A stretch of DNA of 10,056 nt from an uncultured Pseudomonas sp. GTDB taxonomy: Bacteria; Pseudomonadota; Gammaproteobacteria; Pseudomonadales; Pseudomonadaceae. The position numbers and the translations under genes were made by a program. Positions 1-6,866 of this stretch are shown in pieces. The notes below the pieces were generated by a model that worked only from the letters and a program-made list of their open reading frames with translations, was not told the origin of the DNA and searched no databases. Every line of letters starts with the position of its first letter. Position 1 is the first letter of the stretch. Where the stretch lies: assembly GCA_946886875.1 (NCBI GenBank), contig CAMPJN010000117.1, positions 1 to 10,056 on the forward strand, in the 5' to 3' direction.

Positions 1-860
1 TTGGCCAGCGCCACGGCCTGGGGCAACTCCTCGCCGGCAGCCAGGCTGGCAGCCAGGGTGGAGATCACCGTATCGCCGGCACCAGTGACATCGAATACTT
101 CGCGGGCGCGAGCAGGCAGATGCAGCGGCGGTTGCTGCGGGCGCAACAAAGTCATGCCGTGCTCGCCGCGGGTGATCAGCAGCGCGCCCAACTCCAGCTC
201 GCTCATCAGGGCCGCGCCCTTGGCCACCAGCTCGGCCTCGTCGCGGCAGTCGCCAACGATGGTCTCGAACTCATGCAGATTAGGGGTGATCAGGCTCGCG
301 CCGCGGTAAATGGAGAAATCCTTGCCCTTGGGATCGGCCAGCACGGCAATGCCTTTGCTGCGCGCCAGTTGCACCAGAGCTTGGTGATTCTGCAACGCGC
401 CCTTGCCGTAGTCGGACAGCACCAAGACCTTGATGCCGACGAGCAAGGCTTCGACGCTGCTCGCCATCGCCGCGCTATCGGTGTCGAAGCGCTCTTCGAA
501 ATCCATGCGCAACAATTGCTGATGACGACTCATCACCCTCAGCTTGACGATGGTCGGCTGGTGCTTGATCCGCTGGAAATGCGCGCTCACCCCGACCGCC
601 TGCAAGCTGTTACTCAGGCTCTCGGCCGCCTCGTCCTCGCCGGTCACACCAACCAATACCGCCGGCGCGCCCAAAGCCGCGATGTTCAACGCGACGTTGG
701 CGGCGCCGCCCGGGCGATCCTCGATCTGCTCGACCTTGACCACCGGCACCGGCGCTTCCGGAGAAATTCGCGAAGTACCACCATGCCAGTAACGATCGAG
801 CATGACATCGCCCACCACCAAAACGGCGGCTTGGTCGAAACGGGGCATGGACAGCTTCAT
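1..860 (-). CDS. hldE: HldE, bifunctional heptose-7-phosphate kinase / heptose-1-phosphate adenylyltransferase (N-terminal part, cut by window edge)
   Basis: HldE makes ADP-heptose for the LPS inner core in the cytoplasm. Its N-terminal domain phosphorylates heptose-7-phosphate at C1, and its C-terminal domain adenylylates the product. I translated the minus strand from ATG at 860 and found 286 codons with no stop before the window edge. Only the pfkB/ribokinase-type kinase domain is visible. Key stretches are [11 protein letters not shown] (residues 15-25), [14 protein letters not shown] (30-43), [16 protein letters not shown] (49-64) and the DVTGAGDT anion-hole signature with its catalytic Asp (257-264). 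These closely match E. coli HldE as I remember it. Family members are about 475 residues, so roughly 190 residues, including the nucleotidyltransferase domain, lie outside the window. The start is supported by GGAG (plus 866-869) five bases upstream. It lies downstream of msbA on the same strand but may have its own promoter at 893-901. Confidence 0.95.
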   Translation of the reverse strand, partial: MKLSMPRFDQAAVLVVGDVMLDRYWHGGTSRISPEAPVPVVKVEQIEDRPGGAANVALNIAALGAPAVLVGVTGEDEAAESLSNSLQAVGVSAHFQRIKHQPTIVKLRVMSRHQQLLRMDFEERFDTDSAAMASSVEALLVGIKVLVLSDYGKGALQNHQALVQLARSKGIAVLADPKGKDFSIYRGASLITPNLHEFETIVGDCRDEAELVAKGAALMSELELGALLITRGEHGMTLLRPQQPPLHLPARAREVFDVTGAGDTVISTLAASLAAGEELPQAVALA

Positions 861-892
861 AAAGACTCCGAACGCGAAAAAAATTGCCGGTG

Positions 893-901
893 ATCATAAC
901 A
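893..901 (-). promoter_or_regulatory. Candidate extended -10 promoter for hldE
   Basis: Read on the minus strand, this is TGTTATGAT. It consists of a TATGAT -10 box (5 of 6 matches to TATAAT) preceded by the TGn extension. A start about seven bases downstream would give a leader of roughly 26 nt before the hldE ATG at 860. No good -35 box is seen 16-18 bp upstream, which is tolerable for extended -10 promoters. This is a sequence match only. Confidence 0.4.
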
Positions 902-974
902 TCTACAAGCGAGCCCTCGCCCTAGTGGCACAAGGGCAAATAGACCGCGGGACTGACAGCCGTGAAACATCGAA

Positions 975-990
975 GCCGAACGCCTTCGGC
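975..990 (-). terminator. Small hairpin after msbA, possible weak terminator or attenuator
   Basis: GCCGAA (975-980) and TTCGGC (985-990) form a perfect 6-bp stem with a 4-nt loop, beginning 11 nt past the msbA stop on the minus strand. The sequence after it on that strand, TTCGATGTTT, is only moderately T-rich, so efficient intrinsic termination is doubtful. It may instead stabilise the msbA mRNA end or reduce read-through into hldE. The rest of the 861-1001 intergenic stretch holds the candidate hldE promoter and a second, weaker inverted repeat (919-923 with 933-937). Confidence 0.3.
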
Positions 991-1001
991 ACTACAAAAA
1001 C

Positions 1002-2786
1002 CTACGAGGCATCTTCGACCGCTTCATCCTCGACCTCGAACTGCTTGGCGTGCAGCCGCGCGTAATAGCCATTGAGCGCCAGCAGTTCGGCATGGTTACC
1101 GCGCTCGACTATCTGCCCGCGGTCCATTACCAGGATCAGGTCAGCCTTTTCGATGGTGGTCAGGCGGTGCGCGATCACTAGCGTGGTACGGCCTTTCATC
1201 ACCTCATCCAATGCTGCCTGAATATGCTGCTCAGACTCAGTATCGAGCGCCGAAGTGGCCTCGTCGAGAATCAACAGCGGTGCATCCTTGAGCAGCGCCC
1301 GGGCTATTGCCAAACGTTGGCGCTGGCCGCCGGAAAGCAGCACACCGTTCTCCCCGACCAAGGTGTCGTAGCCTTGCGACATCTGCTCGATAAATTCGGC
1401 GGCATAGGCCAATCCGGACGCCCGTCGAACATCCTCGATAGGTGCGCCGGCCAAATCGCCATAGGCGATATTGTTAGCCACGGTATCGTTGAACAGGGTC
1501 ACATGCTGCGTCACCAGAGCGATGTGGCGGCGCAGGTTGCGCAGGCTATAGGCCTCGACATCGATACCGTCGAGCAGAATCTGCCCCTGCTCATGGTGAT
1601 AGAAGCGTGGAATCAGCCCCGCCAAAGTGGACTTACCACTGCCTGAACGACCGACCAGCGCCACCATTTGCCCGGGCTCGGCGGTAAAGGAAATATTATC
1701 CAGCACCGGCTTTTCGGTGCCGGGATAAGTGAAGCTCAGATCGCGTACTTCCAGGCGTCCGCCAACCCGCTCGCGTTCCTCGTTACCTTGATCGCTTTCC
1801 GGGGCCTCATCGAGCTGTTCAAAGATGCTGTCGGCGGCCGCCAGGCCCTTCTGGATAGTGGCGCTGACTTCGGAGAGCTGGCGAATCGGCTTGGGCAACA
1901 GGCCCGCCGCAGTGATATAGGCGACCAATTCGCCCACCGAGGCATCGCCGCGCAGGTACAGGACCAGATACATCAACAGCGCCATGGCACTGAAAATCAC
2001 CAGTTGCAGCATCGGCGTGAAGACCGCCTGGATACGGGTCATTTTCAGCGACTTGTTCATATTATCCGCGCTGGCATGATGAAAGCGCTGCTGCTCATAG
2101 GCCTCACCGCCAAAGCTGCGCACCACCCGATATCCTTGAATCGTCTCGGAGGCGACATGGGTCACGTCGCCCATGGCCACTTGGATCTTCTTGCTCTGCT
2201 TGCGGAATTTACGACTGGCCGAGCCAACCATCAAAGCGATGACCGGCAGGATACTGAGCAACACCAGAGTCAGTTTCCAATTCGAATACAGCAGATAACC
2301 GAACAGGAACAACACTGTCAGCCCTTCGCGAATCACCACCTTGACCGCATCGGTAGCAGCACCGGTGACCATGGTCACGTTATAGGTGATACGAGAAATC
2401 AAGTGCCCTGAGTTGTGATTATCGAAATAACGATTCGGCAGGGTCAGCAAATTATCGAACAGGGCACAGCGCAGGTCATGGACAACCCCCCGCGCCACTT
2501 TGGCCAAATAGTAATTGCCCAGGAAAGAGCCTATGCCCTGATAGAGCGCAATGAGTACAATCAACAGCGGCACGCCGTAGATCATCGGCACGCCCAACAA
2601 GGTGGCATGCTCTGGGCTCTGCAAACCATCGAGAAAAAGCTTGAGCATGTGCGCTAGCATTGGCTGGCTCGAAGCGAAAAGCATGAACCCTACAATACTG
2701 ACGGCAAAAGCAAGCCAGTAGGGGACAACATATTTCAGCAATCGAAAGTAGACTTTTAAACTGGATTGCTGTGCGGGATCAGCCAT
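1002..2786 (-). CDS. msbA: MsbA, lipid A-core ABC flippase
   Basis: MsbA is an inner-membrane homodimeric half-transporter that uses ATP to flip lipid A-core from the cytoplasmic to the periplasmic leaflet. The 594-residue product has the family's usual size. Residues 1-320 form the six-helix transmembrane domain, with hydrophobic runs near 22-50, 64-84, 157-185 and 255-280. The nucleotide-binding domain follows. It has Walker A GRSGSGKST (379-387), Q-loop Gln 427, the signature LSGGQ (484-488), Walker B LLILDE (504-509) and switch His 540. All catalytic elements are intact. The ATG is supported by GAGG (plus 2795-2798) eight bases upstream. It is divergent from the kinase-fold gene, with only 35 bp between starts, and stops 141 bp before hldE begins. 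General lipid exporters of the same ABC type exist, but the LPS-core context makes MsbA by far the best call. Confidence 0.96.
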   Translation of the reverse strand: MADPAQQSSLKVYFRLLKYVVPYWLAFAVSIVGFMLFASSQPMLAHMLKLFLDGLQSPEHATLLGVPMIYGVPLLIVLIALYQGIGSFLGNYYLAKVARGVVHDLRCALFDNLLTLPNRYFDNHNSGHLISRITYNVTMVTGAATDAVKVVIREGLTVLFLFGYLLYSNWKLTLVLLSILPVIALMVGSASRKFRKQSKKIQVAMGDVTHVASETIQGYRVVRSFGGEAYEQQRFHHASADNMNKSLKMTRIQAVFTPMLQLVIFSAMALLMYLVLYLRGDASVGELVAYITAAGLLPKPIRQLSEVSATIQKGLAAADSIFEQLDEAPESDQGNEERERVGGRLEVRDLSFTYPGTEKPVLDNISFTAEPGQMVALVGRSGSGKSTLAGLIPRFYHHEQGQILLDGIDVEAYSLRNLRRHIALVTQHVTLFNDTVANNIAYGDLAGAPIEDVRRASGLAYAAEFIEQMSQGYDTLVGENGVLLSGGQRQRLAIARALLKDAPLLILDEATSALDTESEQHIQAALDEVMKGRTTLVIAHRLTTIEKADLILVMDRGQIVERGNHAELLALNGYYARLHAKQFEVEDEAVEDAS

Positions 2787-2821
2787 GCGGCAGGCCTCGT
2801 GCGACTGGCTAGAGAGATGAG

Positions 2822-3436
2822 ATGCGGATTGTAACAGCGAACGAATTGCAAGATTGGCTGAGTACCGGTGAGGTGCTGGAAAAAGACAGCAAAGGCCCTA
2901 AGGTGTTGCGCCTACCTCAAGGAGAAATCCTCAAGATATTTCGCAGTCGCCGCGCCCCACTGCTGGCCCGCTGGCGTCCCGACGCCTCGCGCTTCGCTGA
3001 GCACGCACTTCGCCTGCAAACGTTAGGCATCGCCACCCCCATCATCAAAGAGTGTTGTTGGATCGATCATAATCAGGCCGTAAGCGCGTGCTTGTACGTT
3101 CCGCTTCAAGGTGCGTCGCTAGATCGACTATTTGAAGAGTCCCGCGCGGAATTCGAGGTTGTGCTGCCACGCTTGGCCGAATATATCCACCATCTCCATC
3201 AGCGAGGCATCTACTTTCGCTCTCTTCACTTGGGAAATGTATTGCTGACGCCGTGTGGAGGTTTCGGCCTAATCGATTTTCTGGATATGCGATTCAAACG
3301 CCGGGCGCTTGGACCGAGAATGATTCGGCGTAACTTCCAGCACATGCACAACTATCTGCTGCGAAGAAAAGTCCAAGACTTCCCCTGGGAGCAGCTGATT
3401 GATCACTACGAGCGTTCCAGAAGCGCCTCAAATTGA
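2822..3436 (+). CDS. Kinase-fold (LPS kinase / Bud32-like) protein with altered catalytic loop
   Basis: This is a small, 204-residue protein of the protein-kinase-like fold used by LPS core kinases, in the position of PA4998 beside msbA in P. aeruginosa (from memory). A likely beta-3 lysine is K38 (GEILKIF), and a hydrophobic C-lobe helix with LAEYIHHLHQRGIYF covers 118-132. The catalytic-loop equivalent is FRSLHLGNVLL (132-142) and the metal-binding DFG equivalent is LIDFLD (150-155). Compared with the usual HGDxKxxN, the base Asp becomes S134 and the Lys becomes H136, while N139 and D152 remain. It may be a pseudokinase or use a different mechanism; the substrate is unknown. There is no signal peptide or membrane segment, so it should be cytoplasmic. 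It is the only plus-strand gene here. Its start has only a weak purine-rich site (AGAGAG, 2811-2816), and its end overlaps the next gene's end by 31 bp. Confidence 0.82.
   Translation: MRIVTANELQDWLSTGEVLEKDSKGPKVLRLPQGEILKIFRSRRAPLLARWRPDASRFAEHALRLQTLGIATPIIKECCWIDHNQAVSACLYVPLQGASLDRLFEESRAEFEVVLPRLAEYIHHLHQRGIYFRSLHLGNVLLTPCGGFGLIDFLDMRFKRRALGPRMIRRNFQHMHNYLLRRKVQDFPWEQLIDHYERSRSASN
2828..2836 (-). promoter_or_regulatory. Candidate extended -10 promoter for msbA, inside the divergent gene
   Basis: On the minus strand this reads TGTTACAAT: a TACAAT -10 box (5 of 6) with the TGn extension. Initiation near 2821 would give a leader of about 35 nt before the msbA ATG. The site lies within the first codons of the divergent kinase-fold gene, so the two promoters would have to overlap or interfere. 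No clear -35 element is present. This is a motif match only. Confidence 0.33.
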
Positions 3437-4233
3437 GCCAAGTCGATCTTCGGTATCACCGCCGAAGGCAGGCGACTATTGGCAGATAAATTGAATACCT
3501 GAAAGCCGTTTCCGACAACTCGCTTCGCCATCAGCTGGAAGCTTGGGAGAATGTAATCCTCATAATCATCATCAAGGCGGCTGGGCAAAGCCTCATCGGC
3601 TTGCTCATAAAAACGCCCGGTCTGAGTATTGAGATCCATTCCAACCAGAAAGACACGATTAAATCCTAAGTGGAAGGCAAGCTGAACGGCGGCATAGGGA
3701 ATAGTTCGGCCACCAAAATAGCCAAGCGTCATGTTTCGACTAAAACCGATGCGGTTGGGTTTACGTTTAAACAGCGAAAAACCGCACTGCAACTCAGCAT
3801 TGCCGCTCGCACTCCAGGCAAAACGTCGGCCTGACAAGGGCGCACCTAGCATGGGACGATTAACCCGTAGATCAGCCGCGTCTACAGCATCAGGGGACGC
3901 CTGCATCAGGACTTTCAGCGCGTTATAGCCAAGCGCAGCGTGACTGGAGAAGCGAATACCCTCCAAAACTAATTGCTGACGCTCTCGAACGCCCCCCTGA
4001 TCATCACAGAGATAGAACAGTGGCCGAACCGAGGCCTGGGAAAAGCGTGCAATAACGCCATTCATGGTGATCTAGGGCAGACCAGCGTAGCGCTCAAGGG
4101 GGAACTGAGCAGCAGAGGGGCCGGAGGCGAAAATAACCACGGAGCCGGAGTGAACACCCTTGCAACGCTGAAACCTTCGCCCTTCATCCCATAGTCGGCA
4201 AAGTTGCGCGTCAAGGGTCTTGAGATCAACCAT
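3406..4233 (-). pseudogene. DUF115/MptE-like Rossmann-fold LPS biosynthesis protein, interrupted by an in-frame amber codon
   Basis: Reading the minus strand from ATG at 4233 gives a 275-codon frame broken only by TAG at codon 54 (plus 4072-4074). The start has a good GAGGA site (plus 4243-4247) nine bases upstream. Before the stop lies VVIFASGPSA (32-41), the N-terminal glycine-rich signature of this family. After it come NGVIARF (58-64), GYFGGRTIPYAAVQLAFHLG (171-190) and VFLVGMDLN (194-202). These elements resemble 6-hydroxymethylpterin pyrophosphokinase MptE-like/DUF115 proteins and some sialyltransferase-like surface-glycan enzymes. A product restarted at M57 (219 residues, from 4065) would lack the GPS motif and has no evident ribosome site. 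The gene lies 58 bp after waaL on the same strand, so an LPS or O-chain role is likely, but the reaction is unknown. It may be a true pseudogene, a recent mutation or a base-call error. Confidence 0.72.
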
Positions 4234-4242
4234 CGAGACCAG

Positions 4243-4247
4243 TCCTC
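4243..4247 (-). promoter_or_regulatory. Ribosome binding site that fixes the upstream start of the interrupted gene
   Basis: GAGGA on the minus strand lies nine bases before ATG 4233. It shows that the natural start is upstream of the amber codon rather than at the internal ATG at 4065, where the bases before the ATG (the stop, then ATC ACC) carry no purine-rich site. Confidence 0.6.
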
Positions 4248-4291
4248 ACTATATGCGACCCTGCTTCTGTTGCGCCACCGCTCCCCCGAAG

Positions 4292-5500
4292 TTATTTACC
4301 ACCCTGATCCTCCGAAACCAACTCGGCGGAATCATAGCGAGTGGCGAAATACAAGAGAAACAGCGGCATCCAAAAACTAAACCACTCAATAGAGGGCCGG
4401 CTCAGCAACATGCGTCCGTTAGTGGATAAACAGAGTAGGCCGTAGAAAAGCCAAATCAGAAAAAACATCCCTCGTCGATGAGACAAGGATTTTCTGACAA
4501 GGAGAAATAGCATTCCTAGAAAAATTCCGCCGCCGATCAAGCCACCAACCCTGAAAACCTCGAGCACAGACGCATGGGCATGGGTAACGGGTTTAGTGGC
4601 ATTAATGTAGATACCAGCCTCGTGACCAAACCCTTGTCCAAATGCCCAGTTCTGTTTGATTTGCTCCAACGCCGCAGTCCATATTTCCACACGGTAGTTA
4701 GGCTCCGTTGCACGCTGAATAACTATCGAGAAAATGTCTGTGGTAACGAAAACGGTCAGGGCGGCAAGACACCCCGCACTCAGCAGTGCGATATCCGAGC
4801 GGCTACGTCTGCACAACGAAAGAAGCAACAATGTTGCAAAAAGCGCTAACATTGGACCACGACTTTTCGTCAAAAACAAAAGAACAACACTGACTGCTAT
4901 TAACACTATGAGTCCAAGCTGGACATGCTTCGCTTTGTTCGGAAGCAACCACCACGCAGCCAATATGGCGAGACCAAGGTAAATGGCCGACGAGATTGGA
5001 TTACCTGCCCCCCAACCACTCAGATCTTTAAACGAACTTCTATCAGCGAGCAATGTAGCGAAGTCCGGTCCTTTCCACAGAATCATGAATATATATAGAC
5101 AAACGGAGGCCGCTCCGACCCAGGCAATAAATCTCGAAAAAAAATCAGGAGAAAATCGACGACTGGCAGCTTCAATCCCCAACATTAAACAGAGGGTACT
5201 CAAGCTGAATTTCAAAGCATCCTCCAACGACTCAGAGGTTACGCCAGACCATAAAGAGCTCACCGAAAAATAGCTCAGGAAAGCCAGAATCGATAGTATC
5301 GGCCAGAGGTTATCTCTCAGTAAGGATTTGAACCTGACGAATAGCAATAGCGAAGGCACCGCAACGAGCAAGTAGAACACTGTTTTCTGACGACTACTTG
5401 CCAAGAAAAAAGCGCTAGCCAAAAACACTAGAAATCCAGTTGCCGCCCATTTATGCGCAACATCCAGCGTATTTGCCCGGACAGAACTTACCAACCCCAT
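4292..5500 (-). CDS. waaL: WaaL-type O-antigen ligase (Wzy_C superfamily)
   Basis: This polytopic inner-membrane protein of 402 residues has about ten to twelve hydrophobic segments, for example 19-37, 41-56, 68-82, 124-141, 170-186, 194-210, 214-229, 237-252, 317-336 and 344-358. The ligase transfers undecaprenyl-linked O-polymer to lipid A-core on the periplasmic side. Family hallmarks visible are the basic loop TKSRGPML (211-218), the large periplasmic loop with YRVEIWTAALEQIKQNWAFG (269-288), and THAHASVLEVFRVGGLIG (306-323), which carries the conserved His region. Wzy polymerases share this fold, but the core-gene context favours ligase. AAGGA (plus 5502-5506) is one base from ATG 5500 but seven bases from an in-frame TTG at 5494, so the true start may be that TTG, two codons in. 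The gene is clearly AT-richer than its neighbours and is preceded by an 80-bp AT-rich gap. Confidence 0.87.
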   Translation of the reverse strand: MGLVSSVRANTLDVAHKWAATGFLVFLASAFFLASSRQKTVFYLLVAVPSLLLFVRFKSLLRDNLWPILSILAFLSYFSVSSLWSGVTSESLEDALKFSLSTLCLMLGIEAASRRFSPDFFSRFIAWVGAASVCLYIFMILWKGPDFATLLADRSSFKDLSGWGAGNPISSAIYLGLAILAAWWLLPNKAKHVQLGLIVLIAVSVVLLFLTKSRGPMLALFATLLLLSLCRRSRSDIALLSAGCLAALTVFVTTDIFSIVIQRATEPNYRVEIWTAALEQIKQNWAFGQGFGHEAGIYINATKPVTHAHASVLEVFRVGGLIGGGIFLGMLFLLVRKSLSHRRGMFFLIWLFYGLLCLSTNGRMLLSRPSIEWFSFWMPLFLLYFATRYDSAELVSEDQGGK

Positions 5501-5580
5501 ATCCTTACCCCAATTTCAAACCGCTAACGGAATATTTTTATTTAGTTAATTATTAAGAACGCGGCACGTACCGGTACTCA
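5501..5580 (-). promoter_or_regulatory. AT-rich leader of waaL, probable promoter region
   Basis: This is the only sizeable gap in the 4292-9819 run. Positions 5531-5556 are A/T with a single G, giving several overlapping -10-like hexamers on the minus strand and no single convincing choice, nor a good -35 box. The tract could also bind an AT-rich-DNA silencer of the MvaT type. A 10-bp perfect palindrome, GTACCGGTAC, lies at 5568-5577 just past the stop of the upstream gene; it lacks a T tract and is not a terminator. Confidence 0.35.
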
Positions 5581-6864
5581 CTAGATAGTCGTCATCAACG
5601 TAGCTTGCTCAATATCAGCTGGCAATTCCGCCGCGCTGGCAAGCGACTCGATAATCGCCACCGTTCGCTCCAGCCCCTTCACGCCACCGGCTAAATGAAA
5701 ACAGGCAAATTCTTCGGCATGAGCAATATGCTTCTGATATTCCTGCTCAATTGACTCAATGCGCTCCTGCAAGGCCAGTACACTCTTGACTGCGGGGCCG
5801 AAAAAGCGCTCCTGTTCAAAAATCTCACGCTCCTGACAGGTATTGACGTAAATCGTCGGGCGGCGCGCCAGACCGGCCTCTATAGCTGCATTGGACATAA
5901 AGTTGATAGCGATGGCCGACTGCTCAAGAGCGCGCTCCAACGGGCAATCCGCAGGCAGCACTTTAATATTCTTTCGTCCCAACGCAGCCTGCGTCCAGAA
6001 CAACATGCGGCTTCGGGGATGCCCCTTGATCAGAACACGGCGATCAACATGATCTCCCGCCCAATCAGCCACAACCTGATAATTGCGCAAATAACAGGAT
6101 TCTTTTTCCTTATCAGGGCCAACGCCCAACACCAGAACTGTTTTAAATGTAGGTGACGCCGCTGGCAAATCGAAGGCAGAATCAATCATATGAGATCCGG
6201 TCAGCAACAGGGTCGAGGTACCGAAGCGAAGAGAGCGCCTGCTCAGCGCCTCCGCCGAACTCTTACCAAACAACAGGTAATAGTCGTAGTCGTTCATCCC
6301 CAGTCGCCGGGATTTTTCAACGGTCGAGGCATGCGCCAGATGCACCAGCAACTTTTGTCGCTGATTAAGCGACAAGCGCAGAAAGGGGGCACAGTAGCTG
6401 CCATTGCGATCATTGATCAGCAACCGCGGATCATGCCGTTGCACCAGCCACTCAGCGTAGGCGGCGTAGCCGAAATAACGCAGGGGCACAGCCTGTGGCG
6501 GCCGGGCCAGCAGTCGCTGGGCTATGACTCTGCGCGGTTCCTGATGAGCGGACTCAACCAGATGGTGCCCGCGAGATCGCAATGTCTCGATCAAGCGTTT
6601 TTTGCGTTGCAGTGCAATAACCTTGGGCGCCCCCTGTAACAGTAGAAAGTCGCAAGACTCAGCAACAACTGCACTATTCGGCATGGCAATATGTGCTCGA
6701 ATACCGAAGGCGATATCCAGCAGGGCATCACGGCTGAAACGCAGAACGCTACCAACCAATCCATACCGTTCACGCAGCAACAACCAACGATAGCGATCCA
6801 GCGCCCGCGCCTTGGCGGCCCAGGCTCCTGCTTCAGGGATATCCGGTTGGTTAGCAGTCGCCAT
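5581..6864 (-). CDS. Putative GT-B-fold surface-polysaccharide glycosyltransferase (possibly Ssg-like)
   Basis: This is a 427-residue soluble protein without signal peptide or membrane helices. The N-terminal half contains conserved-looking blocks YFGYAAYAEWL (130-140), LINDRNGSY (149-157), LVHLAHASTVEKSRRLGMND (173-192) and YDYYLLFGKSS (193-203). The C-terminal half resembles a GT-B nucleotide-binding domain: VLVLGVGPDKEKE (243-255), VLIKGHPRSR (277-286) and AINFMSNAAIEAGLARRPTI (319-338). The His-Pro and Ser-Asn-x-x-x-Glu elements recall CDP-glycerol transferases and capsule/polysialic-acid transferases. From memory, P. aeruginosa has Ssg (PA5001), a cell-surface-sugar glycosyltransferase, between waaL and wapH, and this gene fits that slot; the homology is not verified. 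Its sugar donor and acceptor are unknown. The start lies 2 bp after the stop of the upstream glycosyltransferase gene, implying translational coupling. An LPS-core role is inferred from context. Confidence 0.68.
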   Translation of the reverse strand: MATANQPDIPEAGAWAAKARALDRYRWLLLRERYGLVGSVLRFSRDALLDIAFGIRAHIAMPNSAVVAESCDFLLLQGAPKVIALQRKKRLIETLRSRGHHLVESAHQEPRRVIAQRLLARPPQAVPLRYFGYAAYAEWLVQRHDPRLLINDRNGSYCAPFLRLSLNQRQKLLVHLAHASTVEKSRRLGMNDYDYYLLFGKSSAEALSRRSLRFGTSTLLLTGSHMIDSAFDLPAASPTFKTVLVLGVGPDKEKESCYLRNYQVVADWAGDHVDRRVLIKGHPRSRMLFWTQAALGRKNIKVLPADCPLERALEQSAIAINFMSNAAIEAGLARRPTIYVNTCQEREIFEQERFFGPAVKSVLALQERIESIEQEYQKHIAHAEEFACFHLAGGVKGLERTVAIIESLASAAELPADIEQATLMTTI

Positions 6865-6866
6865 AC

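Noticed and set aside
120..893. 257-codon plus-strand frame opposite hldE
   Set aside because: It is a shadow of hldE, whose minus-strand translation is continuous and carries all kinase-domain motifs.
919..937. Inverted repeat GCCCT / AGGGC between msbA and hldE
   Set aside because: It has a 5-bp stem and a 9-nt loop with no T tract, which is within chance expectation for GC-rich intergenic DNA.
1668..2411. 247-codon plus-strand frame opposite msbA
   Set aside because: It is antisense to an intact ABC transporter gene and has no domain or ribosome site of its own.
3364..3381. Weak stem (3369-3373 with 3377-3381) followed by a T-rich run on the minus strand, possible terminator
   Set aside because: The stem is only 5 bp with two G-C pairs, lies inside the kinase-fold coding sequence and is unlikely to terminate transcription.
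5568..5577. GTACCGGTAC palindrome past the stop of the 5581-6864 gene
   Set aside because: Ten bases is too short to claim an operator, there is no second copy, and it has no terminator features.
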